Source of the DNA: Vanilla planifolia
Lineage: Eukaryota > Streptophyta > Magnoliopsida > Asparagales > Orchidaceae
Length of the DNA stretch: 64,000 nucleotides
NCBI GenBank assembly: GCA_023846275.1
Contig: CM043868.1
Coordinates: 13,301,755 to 13,365,754 of the forward strand
Reading direction: 5' to 3'
The position numbers and the translations under genes are program-made. Below, in pieces: positions 26,001-38,768 of this stretch (position 1 is the stretch's first letter; every line of letters starts with the position of its first letter). The notes beneath the pieces are model-generated. The model was not told where the DNA came from. It made no database searches and worked only from the letters and a program-made list of their open reading frames with translations.

Positions 26001-27528
26001 AGGAACAATTTTATTTATAGATGTCATATTTTAAGAAAAAGAAGATTGAATTGAAACCAGTAAAAGATGCTTTAGTTATAACGGGGTAATTCAATTGCCT
26101 AAAAGTTCAAAATCAAATAATCTCTTTCTATGCTACAAGAACATAGTCATTGTTTTACTATACGAAACAGTGAATCTCAATTATCTATATGATACGTTTA
26201 CATTACAAATATATAAGTTGTGGATGTTAAACAGCTTCACCAACCTTTAATATATTGGCACAAACCATATCCCCTCTATCTTATATACCTATAGCTTTGC
26301 TTTGCAAGTTATAGAAACAAATGACATGCAACCACGCATGTAAGATAACATACCATAATGGAAAGTTCCATTGCCTAAAAGTTAAAAAAATCAGTTTCTT
26401 TTTATACCCAAGAACATAGCAACTGTTCTACTATAACGGGAAACAGTGAATCTCAATCATATGCACATTTACATTACAAATATATAATTTGTGGATTTTA
26501 TACAGCTTCACCGATCTTTAATTAGTTGCTGGGACAACCTTGTACATCGTTGCCATCTTATATGCCCGTAGCTATCCTATGCAAGTTATAGAAATAAATG
26601 ACACATGCAACCATGCATGTAAGATATATGACACAGGGCACCAAGCATAGTCGTGTCAAGCTCATCATCCACTGAACAAGACAAACTAATATATATATAT
26701 TCAAAGCCCTGATAATAAAGAGGGACACTCTAATGGGTGAGATTATTCCACATCCATTCATTTTATGCAACTCTTTGAGATATATAAGAAAAATGACAAT
26801 CCTCTGCAAACTTTACACAAAAGATTACAAAATAATTACCAAGTCTTTTAGATTTGACATGTCCACAACTCCGTCAAACCAATGTTCAAATATCAAAGGT
26901 ACGCTTACTTCCCAGCAACTAGTTGATAACGAAGTAATCACAGCCTAGTAGTTCTGCTTTCCTCAATAACTCTTGAAGATGAAACTACCTCACGACCAAG
27001 TAACTTCTACTGCTTTGGTTTCTTATGGAAACAGCGCACACTTCTCATCCCAACGAAAGAAGGACCCATAACCAATGTTTCAGAACGGTGACAAGGAAAA
27101 CCGTAAGGATTAAAATGAGAAATTAATGTAGCACAAAATTCCTATGCGTCATCTTATACCAATATCCTAAAAGTATTTAAACAGCCAAAACACAAATAAT
27201 GGGGGAAAACGATGTGGTACCGGGTCCTTCCCCAAATTATCCTCAAACGAATTCTGAGATATCTGAGACAGAGAAACTCCTTGAGAAAATGACTGTTGAG
27301 ATTGAGATCGGAGCTGGGAAGCTTGGTTCCTTCCCAAACCCGATGCATCGACTACAGCATTCATTGCACTAAGCCCCCTATGTAAAACACAAACCAAAAT
27401 GCTTTCGTCAGTAAAAATTTCAGATCGATCTCAAGAAATAAACAACTGGAGTTGGATATTAACCTGGAGTGAGGTGGAAGAACTGAAATGGCGCTCAAGT
27501 CACAGGCCTTGTTAATATTTAGTCTCAT
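11344..27528 (-). CDS. PAIR1: PAIR1/PRD3 meiotic recombination-initiation protein homologue
   Basis: This is the plant-specific coiled-coil protein needed to form meiotic double-strand breaks and pair homologues (rice PAIR1, Arabidopsis PRD3). Minus-strand exons, in order: 27464-27528, 27221-27377, 25709-25862, 25390-25524, 25261-25313, 24998-25192, then a gap, 14309-14459, 13948-14029 and 11344-11450. Within each of the two exon sets (the first six and the last three) the GT..AG junctions keep phase. Family marks: N-terminal 'MRLNINKACDLSAISVLPP', a serine/glutamine-rich 'SQSQQSFSQG' block, 'RDDSQIQLSR' and 'RRWG', a coiled coil over residues about 125-250 ('LQSDVMHLNRAVKEVS', 'IRQKMNILDNSMQQV'), then 'IIIESDNEDDG', and a basic C-terminus 'ILQKARKRKRRQ' that looks like a nuclear signal. 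The first six exons give 253 residues and the last three about 113. Family members are about 450-490 residues long, so one or more exons of about 80-130 residues remain unplaced in the gap. Confidence 0.92.
15522..15543 (+). repeat. G homopolymer, 22 bases
   Basis: An uninterrupted run of 22 G is followed by CGCGG, inside the PAIR1 intron region. The PAIR1 transcript would carry C22 and the template strand G22. The length may be unreliable in the assembly. Confidence 0.9.
17690..18010. other. GC-richer island in the PAIR1 intron
   Basis: About 320 bases are clearly richer in GC and CpG than the surroundings. They hold a 93-codon minus-strand reading frame (17602-17883) rich in serine and phenylalanine, and short plus-strand stretches such as 'EIEGELVARYSKEGKAKVEP'. 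I recognise no family. It could be a captured gene fragment, a promoter-like piece from another locus, or a PAIR1 exon that I cannot align. Confidence 0.35.
18660..18702 (+). mobile_element. LTR end plus primer-binding-site-like motif (retroelement remnant)
   Basis: 'TGGTATCAGAG' at 18690-18700 matches the usual plant retrotransposon primer-binding site complementary to initiator tRNA-Met (TGGTATCAGAGC). The preceding 'ATCGAGCCATGAGA' looks like an LTR end. No intact gag or pol follows, so this is a decayed element inside the PAIR1 intron. Confidence 0.5.
18921..18969 (+). repeat. (AT)n microsatellite
   Basis: A perfect AT dinucleotide run of about 49 bases lies in the PAIR1 intron region. 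Confidence 0.95.
20045..20640 (+). mobile_element. Probable LTR remnant with primer-binding-site-like motif
   Basis: 'TTTGGTATCAGACTACAG' at 20620-20637 resembles the tRNA-Met primer site just after an LTR. Upstream DNA near 20330-20400 ('TTAGCGGATATTTTTGGGATTTC...CCTTAAGGAGCC') recurs in diverged form at 23570-23640 ('TTAGAGGAATATTTTGGGATTT...CCTTAAGGATC'). That supports a repeated LTR-like unit. Boundaries are not defined. Confidence 0.45.
21518..22532 (+). repeat. Pair of near-identical 232-bp direct repeats
   Basis: 21518-21750 and 22301-22532 match almost base for base. I see one A-run length difference and a few substitutions, such as 'TGTCATTCTTCTTTTTGAG' against 'TGTCGTTCTTCTTTCCGAG'. 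The 550 bases between them are unrelated to either unit. No TG..CA ends or target-site duplication are obvious. The high identity amid strongly decayed DNA means the duplication is recent. It lies in the PAIR1 intron region. Confidence 0.9.
22960..23005 (+). repeat. (TA)n microsatellite
   Basis: A TA dinucleotide run of about 46 bases lies in the PAIR1 intron region. Confidence 0.95.
23290..23650 (+). repeat. LTR-like repeat related to 20.1-20.6 kb
   Basis: The segment contains 'GACACAAGGACCTAAGG', 'GGAATTTAGG' and 'GAGGAATATTTTGGGATTTATGCCTTAAGGATC', which recur in diverged form near 20070-20400. It is likely another copy of the same decayed LTR family. No coding domain is visible. Confidence 0.4.
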
Positions 27529-27654
27529 CTGATCAACGGAACAGGCCAACACCACGATTACGACGGAGATCACCACAAAGCGATCTTACCCCTCCAATGC
27601 TTAGAATTTGCCCGCTTGCAGTAGAAAAGAGGGAAACCTGAAACTGGAGCATAC

Positions 27655-27700
27655 AGATCCAGGAGGGTAACTTGGCGCGCTACATATATACTAGGAATTC
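27655..27700 (-). promoter_or_regulatory. Core promoter of the PAIR1 homologue
   Basis: On the minus strand a TATA-like 'TATATATG' lies at 27690-27683, about 155 bases upstream of the ATG at 27528. Directly downstream is 'CGCGCCAA' (27679-27672). Its complement TTGGCGCG resembles an E2F site (TTTSSCGC) and would suit premeiotic S-phase expression. The inferred transcription start is near 27655, leaving a 5' leader of about 125 bases. All of this is from motif appearance only. Confidence 0.4.
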
Positions 27701-28018
27701 GAAACATGTCGTTATTCCAAACTTGGGCCCCAACTTAACAAATGTCAATTAGACTTTTTGGAGGAGGAACTTGGAACTAAAAGTGTACCTTAAAGATTTG
27801 TTTGTTTTGATAAAAAGAGAAGCTAAAAAAATTGAAGTAATTTCTTAATAACTTAGAATAATAATGCATTTAATTTTTCGAACAAATATAATACTTATAT
27901 CATATGGGCACTTGAATCGACATAATTGATGTTGTTCATTAATGTATTAAAATGGTTTATGCATCCATCTTATATAACACATTGTTAGTTATTATTGAGT
28001 TTATGAGTATGATAATTA
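27701..28018. other. Upstream flank of the PAIR1 homologue
   Basis: AT-rich DNA lies between the PAIR1 promoter and the 5' LTR of the gypsy element. Nothing further is recognised. Confidence 0.5.
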
Positions 28019-30183
28019 TGATAGATCACATAATCTGATTCTCACATTCTCTCAAAGTATATTTTATACATCAAATGCAAGTGTTATAAATTTGAAAATA
28101 AAAAATATGTTGAATTAAAATTGTCAAAAAAATATACCAAAATGACAATAGTCATATTTTAAATCTGAGCATATTACTGCAAAGGTCTTATTGTGTGAAA
28201 TTCATCAATATATAGTTTGTAGTTTTTAAAGGAGAGTTGAATTTTCTGTGAATTTATAAAGAAAATATTAACAAAGATGGCTTTTTTTAATCCTCTTATT
28301 AAATAAGAGAATGAGCATCTTGCTTGTCGGAGATTAACTTACAATATTTAGGGAAAGCTTTTGAAGAGAGAGAGTAAGAGAAAAGGAAAAGGAGGACAAA
28401 GAAGGGAAAGGAAAGAGAAGCTATGTTTCCTCTTATGAAAAACAAAGAGATCGAAAATGGAAGAAGGAAGCATATGAGAAAGAAAGGGATTCTTGGCTTT
28501 ATTTTGTAGCTATAGCATGAAAAAGTAAGGATCCTATTCTAGTATTTTCCTTAAAATATAAATTGAATTAAATGTCAAGGACTGTATATGAGCTTGAGTG
28601 AGGAATCGAAAGGGGCCAAAGGCTATTACAACTTTTGACTAAAATGCTTATACAAGACAAATTTGATCGTACCACTATAGTCATGGTAGCATGCATAAGA
28701 TAGCTTTTCGACTAAGTGTGAAAGGGGAGTAGACTAAAAATCATTCTAGCGTGACTAGTTTATCTTACTAATACAATGATGTAATTTTACTTAATAAATA
28801 TATTACTTATCCTAAAAATACAAAATGTTGAACAGGTTGGTATGATTGTGATATAGTACTAATATTAAATGATAAATCAGACTAGTAAAAAACATTGATT
28901 AGACTTGTAAGATAAAATTTTTTATGGCTTAATTGAGACTAACTATATTATTTGTTATCCTATTAGCATTTGATATGAATCGTATAATATAATATGGGAT
29001 ATCGTATCACACGATTAGAAATTAGAATATAAGTCAAATATCTTATAGTAGAAAATATGAATCAAATTAATACGATTATTTGATGAACAAGTTTGTTATG
29101 AATCGTTTATCCTAATCTTAATATGACTCGTTAACTATTTTATATCATACTAGTATAATTATGATATCAGATTGACATCATCATAAATAATGCATTGATT
29201 TGAACATTATAAATCTTTATCATATAGTATGATAAAGTTGATAAAATAATAATATATAATGACAATGATGAAAAAGAGGGCAATTTATAAAGCACAACTT
29301 TTGGAAAGTCTTTTTATGATAAAAATTAAATTATTATTGATAAACATTGATGTAAATTATTATAAATAATGAGAAGAACCTATAAAATAGAAGGAAAAGT
29401 AATAGATGAGACAACTTAGAGTCATTAGGTAAGAGCTTAGAGATGAGACTAACATGTTAATGGCATTATTTCTCTATCAATACTAGATGTTGACTATTTG
29501 GGATAATGACTATGTGATGAGGTTGTGAGTACTCATAAATAAGGCTATGACATTCTAACACTTTATACCTTATCAGCACAAGATATTGGCATCAAGGAAT
29601 GAGACCTAATGATGATAATATACTTTATTTTTATGTATTATGGGTATTTAAATATAAGATTAGAATTTTAAGTATCTCATTTCTCATCAACAATAGATTT
29701 TGGTATTATGAGACAAGATTTAGTGATAATGAGATATTTCACTCACTAATATTATGATACTCAAATATAGAACCATGATATTTTAGAGCAACGAGACTTG
29801 TGATGATAAGATATGATATGGGATCCCTAGTTGTTGGGATATGTGTCATAAAAAAATAATGGCCCTAAAGAAGAGGGAACATATGAATAGAAAAGGAATA
29901 AAAAAGAAAATAAAAAAGAATGAATGTAAAAGAAACTAAAAAAAGTAAAATAAAAGTACTATATACTTATGATGACTTGGATATGTATACGTATATGGCT
30001 ATATACATATTATCACAATACTTTTATATAAATCATGAGTCATCTTTTTAATTATTATTTTATATTATTATTTAGTTACTTTATTTGTTTATTTTATACT
30101 AAAAGTTTTGATTAACCCAATAAACTAGTATAATAGATGTATTATATCAAGTTATGTTGATTTATATTAAGCAGGGCTTGATA
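28019..30183 (+). repeat. 5' LTR of the gypsy element
   Basis: It begins 'TGATAGATCACATAATC' and ends 'GCAGGGCTTGATA' just before the primer site. It aligns with the 3' LTR over landmarks such as 'CTCTCAAAGTATATTTTATAC' and 'GAATTTATAAAGAAAATATTAA'. It contains diverged internal tandem repeats near 29400-29850, built around 'TGAGTACTCA..A..AAGGCT' and 'TTATCAGCACAAGAT'. Confidence 0.8.
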
Positions 30184-30186
30184 TTG

Positions 30187-30202
30187 TGGTATTAGAGTCA
30201 GG
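30187..30202 (+). other. Primer-binding site of the gypsy element
   Basis: 'TGGTATTAGAGTCAGG' differs from the tRNA-Met-type consensus TGGTATCAGAGC by a C-to-T change and a final mismatch. Its position three bases after the LTR end is standard. Confidence 0.75.
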
Positions 30203-33200
30203 TTGAAAAAAGTATTAATAGGCTTTTGAGTGAAGACACTAGATTAACATACACATAATAAAGAGTAATAGTAAAGATGTTATCATACTTTTGAAAAATA
30301 GAATTTTGAATAAGAATGGAGACTAAAGAGAGATGAAATCTATACCATAGCAAGAATAGAGACACTAGGTATAATGTCCCTTTTTAAGAATCATAATTCT
30401 TCAAGAAAGGACTTATTAAGGTTGAATTCCTTAAACCAAAAAAATGTTGCATGATTTTGGCCACGTGATTGTCAATTACCCTTGAATTGGTATATAAGTT
30501 GTGACACCTTTTATTAACTTGAGCTTCGTAAAGTTGTTTTATTTGTTGTTGTTCTAGAAAATATCGACATATTATTGCATCTTTTCTAATGTCACCTAGT
30601 ATTGTAAGTGTGCACTCAGTATGTGAAATTTGAATATGTAGAAACTTTTTAATTGTAATGGTGATATACTTTATTTATTACAATTATAAAAGTAGATGGA
30701 TTCAAATGTTTGGAGACTACCTAGGTGTGACTATTAAGGAGGTCAAAAACAAAATAAGTCATTAATTCCTATTGATTATAGAAAGGAAACTATTCGAAAA
30801 TGATATGAAAAGAACTTAAAGTATGATAGATAAGACCTTTTGGTAACTACAATAACTATAAAAAGCAAACTTATTTATGGATTACGCATTTGATAAAGGA
30901 ATTGTGAAACTATTTAGAAGATTAGCCTAGTATCTTTGTTAGAAAAATAGAATTGATGGTGAATATGCTAAAAGTGGAATTAATAATTAAAAACTTTGTA
31001 TAATATATGATATATAAATATTTACTTGAGATTTTAGAGATGTGAAAGATTGTAAATCATTCTAATAATACTACCACTTAGACAAAATTTGTTAGTAAGT
31101 AAAAGTGATGGTCCCTCTGATTATTGTCACCTTTGTGAGCCAAAACTTTATACAAATTATTGTGGTAATATAAAGAAGGAGAATAAATAAAGAAATGGAG
31201 GGAAAACTCAATTCTAGGGTAAGTAAGAAAAAGGTGAAGTAGAATTTATAACTAGGTAAGAATAAGGGTTGATGGATATGATAAGGTTTAGTAGCATTAT
31301 ATTTCTCTAAAAGGTAACAATTAGACTAGTAAAGAAATGGTTGGTCTATCTTGTAAGGTTACCAAAAATCTTATTCTAGAAGATCATATGAGAAGCATGG
31401 TGATGAAAATATGTTAGGAGGGGTTAACAAAAGATTTATGAAACCAAGTCATAGAATTTTTTACAAAAAAACAAAAGTGTAAATAAATAGAGTCTTAAAG
31501 TGTCGTTTGTAATTAATGGTGGAAATTTCTAAGTTAGAGGTTCATATAATAAGGGTAATTATCTAGCTAAGTGTATTCATATAAATTGAGAGATTAAAAT
31601 GAGTCTCTAAGGAGTAAGATGGGCAAAAGTGAATTATCATTGAAATTTGAAGAGTTATCTAGGATGAAATTATTGTCATAATTAAAAAAATATGTCTTGG
31701 ATATCTTAATGCTTTATTTTCATCAGAATTATGTGAAGCATAAGTTGGAGACATGGAAATTTTTAGTTCTTGTACTTGTGCCAACTCAATTCTTTAGCAA
31801 TTTCTTTAGAATAATGAATCAAATGAAGGAATATGAATGTGAAGGTGGAATGAGGATGTGATTGAGAAAAGGATGAATAGATATAGGTTTTGGTTATCAC
31901 AAGTTATGTTATTGGGAATACATTTATGGATCCTTAGAAGATATCTACAATTGTGGATTAACTTAGACCTATTTCAATCTCAAGGAATTGGTTATCTTTG
32001 GCTTACTTGATTGTTATTGAAACTTGTGTAAGAACTTTCTTAGATCACCTCCTTGCTTATTAGACTTACATAAAAAGTGGTACATATTAAATAGAATGTA
32101 GAATGTGAAACCAATTATGTGACATTAAAGGAGAAATTAACCATGAGTCTAGTTTTGGGGTTACCGAAAGGACTTGATTGATATCAAGTTCACAAGAATG
32201 CTTTACTTCAAAGATGGGAATGCATTCTAATGTAACATGGTAGTGTCACTACTTAGATTTCTAAGTAATTAAAACCCTATGAAAATTGTTGCCTTATTCA
32301 TGGTTTATAATTTATTGTCATAGTATTTTCTTGAAAAGTTAGAAGAATTATTCTTATGGGGTGAAATGTCAAGTGTTTATAGATCACCATAGTTTGAAGT
32401 ACTTTTTCACCAAAAAAATTAAATTTAAGATAAAGAAGATGGGTAAAACTTATCAAAAACTATGATTTAATGATAAATTATTTTACAAGAAAAAATAATG
32501 TTGTTATTGAGTCTTCAAGTAAAAAGCTAATCTTGTGTTTTTTAAGTGAGTAGGTAGAATATAAATAGAATTCTTTTGAGATTGATAAGAGTTGCGTACC
32601 AAAATGTTTGATGATTGTACTAATGTTTTGTGAGATTTGATTGACATGTTTCTACTAAGGAGGATCAATTACAGAATGAGAAATATCAAATAATGAATAA
32701 GAGAATTAGTGATGGATGGGAATTCAATTTTACACTTGATGAGTATGGTGTATTGAGATTTTAAGGAATGTTGTGTATTCCTAATTAAAAGTAGCTTCAA
32801 TAGTTGTTACTATTTATGGCTTATAACTCTATGTACACCATCCATCTTGATGGTAATAAAATATATCAAGAAGTGAAATAGAATTATTAGTGGCTTAGAA
32901 TGAAAAGAAATGTGACAGAATGACGGCATAAATGTTTTATTTGTTAGCAGGTTAAGGGTGAGCAACAAAATGCTAGTAGTTTATTATAACCCTTTCTTAT
33001 TCTTGAATGAAAGTGAGAATCCATAACTATGGATTTTGTTGTTGGATTACCTAGGACTCCTTCCAGGCATGACTCTACATGGGTGGTTATGAATAACCTG
33101 ACTAAATCTACACATTTCTTACCTATTAGAACCAATTATTTAGTAGAAAAATTATCTTAATATATTTTTTGATTATTTGCTATTCCAAAAGTGCTACTCT

Positions 33201-34068
33201 CTAATAAAGATCTTAAATTTATCTCTTGATTTTAGAGAAAAGTGTAGGAACTTTTAGGACTCAATTAAGATTCACTACAACTTTTTACATTCAAATTAAT
33301 GGCCAGAATGAAAGAATAATTAAAATGCTTAAAGATTTGATGCAACTTTGTGTATTAGATTTTGGAGGTGATTAGAAATATCATATAGCTTTAATTGCAT
33401 TTGTATGTAGCAATATCTTTCATGCTTGTATTGGTATTGGTATGGATTATAATGAAACCTTGTATGAAGAAAGTATTTATCTCTTTTATATTATTGAGCG
33501 TAAGAAAAGATAATTAAGTGAAATTGAATTTGTTGATGAGACCACTAAAAAAGTCAGAATGATTAGAGATAAGATTCAAATTATCAATGATTGGAAAAAA
33601 TAATTTGATAAAAATTATAAGGATATTAAGTTCTGGGAATGGTAACATATATTTCTTAAAGTGAGTCCACTAAAAAGAGGTTATCAGATTTGACAAAGTA
33701 AATTAAAATCTAAATGTATTATACTTTTTTAATATTAAAAAGAACTAGATCAATTTCTTATTGAGTAGCCTTGACTCAAATGATAGGTGTAGATAATTTT
33801 TGGCATGTATCCTCATTGAAAAGATATGTACTTGATTCATCTCATATTATTTAATGTGATCTAGATGAGATTGAAACTTAGCCTCAACTAGTTAAAATCA
33901 TACCAAAATAAGAAAAGAGATTAACAAATAAAGTAATTTCATAGTTAAGATGCTTTGGAGAAATTAAACAAAGAGAAATGCCACTTGAGAGGTGAAAGAA
34001 GATATAATATAGAGATGCTCATAATATATTAAATTTTGGGATGGAATTTTTATAAGGTGAGAGGATTA

Positions 34069-36302
34069 TGACACCCCACCTAATCAAACACCAACATCCT
34101 CTCAAAGCATATTTTATACACCAAATCTAAGTGTTACAAATCCAAAATTTAAAAATACATCAAATTAGGAGTACCTAAAAAAATATGTCAAAATAATATT
34201 GGCTCAATTTTATATTTGATTGTATCATTTTGAAGGTCCCATTATGAAAAATTCATTAGTTTGTAGTTTATAAGTTTTAAAGGAGATTTGAATTTTTTAT
34301 GAATTTATAAAGAAAATATTAATAAAATAATTTATTTTGATTCTCATATTAAATAAGAGGATGAACATCTCCTTTATTTAATACTAACTTGCTACATTTA
34401 AGGAAAGCTTTGAGAGAGAGGGAAATTCTAAGAAGAGGAAGAGGAGAATTAGAGAGAAGGAAATAAAAGTGATGTCATCTCTTATAAAAAAACAAAGAGA
34501 TCAGAAAGAGAAGAAAAAAAATCTTATGGGAAAGAAATGGATTCTTAACTTTTTTGCAGCTATAGCATGGAAACTAAGGATCCTACTTAAGATTTATCTT
34601 CAAACAAATATAAACAATTTAAAAACCAAGTAAATGCTGCATATAAGCTAGAGTGAGGAGTCAAAATGGGCCAAAAGTTATAACAACTTTTGATTAAAAT
34701 GATCACACAAGGCAGTCAATTAGATAGTATTAATACAACCATGACAATAGGCACCAGATAACATTTCGCCTAAGTGTGAAAAAGAAAGTCAACTAAAACT
34801 GATATTAGTACGATCAGTGTATTGTACTAATATAGTTGTGTAATTTTACTATACAAATTGTATTGGTAGAATATCTAATGATTTGAGCATTGCTTGGGTT
34901 AACTTTTTTTACATAAGTTCTTTTTTTTATCATAATACTTTATGATTATTGGTATATATATATGTGCATACAATTATACATATATAGTTGTATAATTATT
35001 ATGATATTATAAATAAAAAATATTATAAGATTAAAGAAAATAAAATGAAAAAAAGAAAAGAAGGAAAAAAATACTAAGATAAATTAAGAAAAAGGATAAC
35101 CCGATTGAACAATGACGTGGTTGAAGTGATATATGTCACTCTTAATATCATGGTGCTCAGAGATAACACCATGGCATATAGAGGCTTAAACTTAATGATA
35201 AGGAGATACTTCACTCCCAAGTGTCATGGGTGCTTAGAGACGAGGCTTTGACATGTCAATGGCATTATTTCTTTGTTAGCACCAGATGTTGCGATAGGAG
35301 TTGATAATTATATGATGAGGTCATGGGTACTTATAGATGGGCCTTCAAAATTCTAAGTGCCTCTATCTTATTAGCACAATATGTTGCATTAAGGGGTAAT
35401 ACTTTGTGATGATGAGTTACTTTATTTTTAAGTATTGTGAGTACTCAGAGACAAGACTTTGATATTCTAAATATCTTATTTTTTATCAGTATAAATGTTA
35501 GCATTAGAGAGTGAGATTTAATGATGATGAGATTTTTTACTCCCAAGTGTTGTGATACTCAAAGATGAGACCATGAAGTTCATATTACTAAGGCTTATAA
35601 TGATAAAATATGATATTGAATCCCTAGGTGTTATGATAGAGGTCATAAAAAAGTTTGGTTCTAAAGAAAGAATGAACATGTGAATAGAAAAGAAATTTAA
35701 AAAATAAAGAAAGTGAATGAATGTAAAAAAATAAAAAATAAAACAAAAATACGATATACTTATGATGATCTAGATATATGTATTTATATGACCATATACA
35801 TATTATTATAATACTTTTATATATATTATCTATTAATTATTTATTTACTATTTTATGTTATTATTCAATTACTTTATTTGCATATTATATAACTTTATTA
35901 TATGTAACTAAAATTGTATATGCTAGTATATTATGCTCATTTTCTATATATAACTTGATAATGACATTCATTAAGCTGAGGGTGCTTAGATGATAATTTA
36001 GGACCCAGGGCTTGAGAGACAATGTATCTGGTGAGTATGAAGGATATTGTATATGTGTAGATAACTTTATATTTTATTACAAATTTACATATCAATATAT
36101 GTTTTAAACTTACAATATGATAATTATTTATTTTTTTTATGTTAGAATGTTTTAAGATTATTGCAGATTTTTATATCATTTTTGCTTATTTTAGTAACAT
36201 GTGTCCTCTATTTTATACTACGAGCTTTCTTTAACTCAATATACTAGTATTATGAGTGTATTATAATGGGTTGTACCAATTTATGTTAGGTAGGGCCTAA
36301 TA
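34069..36302 (+). repeat. 3' LTR of the gypsy element
   Basis: It begins 'TGACACCCCACCTAATC' after a purine-rich tract (AAGGTGAGAGGA, 34054-34065) and ends 'GGTAGGGCCTAATA'. It contains about four diverged tandem units of 130-150 bases between 35150 and 35620, each starting near 'GTCATGGGTGCTTAGAGACGAGG'. Relative to the 5' LTR it carries an extra AT-rich segment of roughly 300 bases near 35890-36200. Confidence 0.8.
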
Positions 36303-38723
36303 ATAATCATTTATTAATTCTAAATTTTAAAATATCTACATTGTTATATAAAGATGATCTTATATTACTTTTGTATAATGTTTTACTTCATAAAATATAA
36401 CAAAGTTTGATAAATAATGTCATATTATTATGATAGATTTATCATATATGTATGAATATTATTTTAAGTCTAGTTAAACTAATTAACATATAATTGTATG
36501 AGTATACATTCTTATAAGATCATATCGTACAAACTTTTCTTAAAAGCTTAGGTCTCGTTGAAAATATATATTGTGCAATAACGATCTATTATCATATATG
36601 TATAATCTATTCAAACAATAAAAATAAATTAAATTATACTAATGTGATTGTTTAATATTATATATATAAGTACTTAAGTGTTGCATTATAAATTAGTGTT
36701 AGATATATGAAGCTTATTATTGGATTTATATTATAAGTTATTTTGAGTCTATAAGCATGAGTTATAATGTTGGAATGTTTGGATAATCTTAATTCTTTTC
36801 TCATCACCTTAATGTTGTATGGACAATATACTTGTACAATTTATTATTAAAAACTTGTGCAATTCAATTTGTTAGAGAAAGTCAATTTAACCATTTAGCC
36901 ATTACACTTATCTGAAATTATTTTTAACCTTTATGATATATTAATAACAATATCTTAAGAATAAAATAATGATGATTCAACTTACAATACTTTAATTGAT
37001 TCATTTGATTAATAAGCTCTTAATACTTGTAGTTGGAATACTTGTGCACCAACTATAAAATCATTTTAGCTCAATTTGTATAGCATTTATTCTTCAATAA
37101 TTATTGGTAATATATTTTCTCATTCAACTAGTTATTGTGCAACTTTTTTCTTAAAAGTTTTGAGATATAAGTTGTTGTATAAATCATCTTTAAGAGTTGT
37201 GTACTTTTATGTTTAGTTGTTGTGATTATTCCAAGTAGTTAGCTTATGTGTGGTTAAGTGTGGCTTGAGATTGTAAGATCAATGGAATTATTATTGATCA
37301 AGTCATAGTGAGGATTTGTTGTCTACTTATTGGTAATGTAAAATACATTTGTTAGTGAAACTTAGTTGGGTCAACTAAGGATAGATATTGGTAAAAGTTT
37401 TGTTAAATCACTTAATATCTTAGTGTGCCTTATTAGTAGTACTTATATATTTTTACTTACCTCTCAATCAGAAATAAAGTGATTTTAAAAGCTAAGAATG
37501 CTTTTCTTTAAGAATCAAAGATATTTGGTCGAATTGTTTTAATCTTTATATAAATAGTAAGAAATTTACATAAAGCCTTAAATCTTAGAACTCAACTCAA
37601 AATTTGGTAGTGTTGGCTTAACATTGAGTTTGAAAAAAATTAAGTATTATTTTTATAAAAAAAATTTGAAAAACATAATTCACTCTATCCTATAGATTGA
37701 CAAGCTCCTTTCATAGCTATCATTTGATTGTAATCCAACAATATTCTAATATATATATACTTTATATAATAATGTAAATGTATATGTTGTGTTATGTTTT
37801 CATTGGCATATCCCTCTTAATCATAAAACTAAGCATTAATACCATCATTTCATGGCCCCACCTAACAAATCAATCAAACTAAATATAATTAATAATAAAT
37901 ACACTATATTGGTATAATTCCTTTATAAACACTTTTATAATTTCTTAGTAGACTATTTTAATCTTTTTATTCTAACTCATCTTGGCTAATCATATAATGC
38001 AATTTGCCTCATCATACTTGTATGATCATATCGCTTACTTTACTCTTACTTATAATACATTATACTTGTATAATTATAGTGATCATTCAATATAATCCTT
38101 ACCTATATGGCACTTCACTGGATTGATTTGATCCCTCATTTTTATTAGTTTAAATAGATTATACAATATGATAGAGCCCATTATACTTGTACAATCTTGC
38201 TCAAATAATTACAAACCTCCTTCTTGTCTTCTCAATTTCAAACTAAAACATCACTTATACTTTCGAAATTCATTATCACTAGTCTCCTAACTTCAAGCAC
38301 AAACTAAATGCATCTAAAATTACATAAAATTGATTAAACAAGACTATAAAATGAAATTCAATCTTTATCTTTCCTGTTTCTCCTTATTTTGTTTTATCCT
38401 CCTTCTAGCACTATTTTCAGCTCTTCTACTTTTATGTGTTTATATCTTTCTTTGCAAGTCATAATGAATAATTCCAAGTGTTTTCACAAACCCTTTTGAC
38501 CTTTTTTTGTTCTTTACCCTCATAGCTAAGTTTTCTCCTCTCTTTTCTTCTCGTACTCTCCTTCTATCTCTTTCCTTCTCACTTCTCTCTCTCAAGCCCT
38601 CTCTGTTTTCAAACTTCTCTTTTATTTTCCCCTTATTGTCGTACCAAACATAGCCAAAAAAACATTCAAACTCATCCTTGCTAAAGGCAATGAAGGTATA
38701 GATTGGAAAATTACCACTTTGCC

Positions 38724-38768
<45 letters not shown>

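Larger units (their letters stand above)
28019..36302 (+). mobile_element. Degenerate Ty3/gypsy LTR retrotransposon
   Basis: Two related LTRs (about 28019-30183 and 34069-36302) flank a 3.9-kb internal region with a primer-binding site directly after the first LTR. Pol remnants sit in the order RNase H then integrase, the Ty3/gypsy order. RNase H shows 'VFIDHHSLKYFFT' (32373-32411). Integrase shows 'DFVVGLPRTP', 'TWVVMNNLTKSTHFLPIRTNY' split by no stop (33032-33145). Frequent stops and C-to-T-like changes mean it is inactive. No convincing 5-bp target duplication is seen. It lies between two host genes and explains 8.3 kb of the spacer. Confidence 0.85.
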
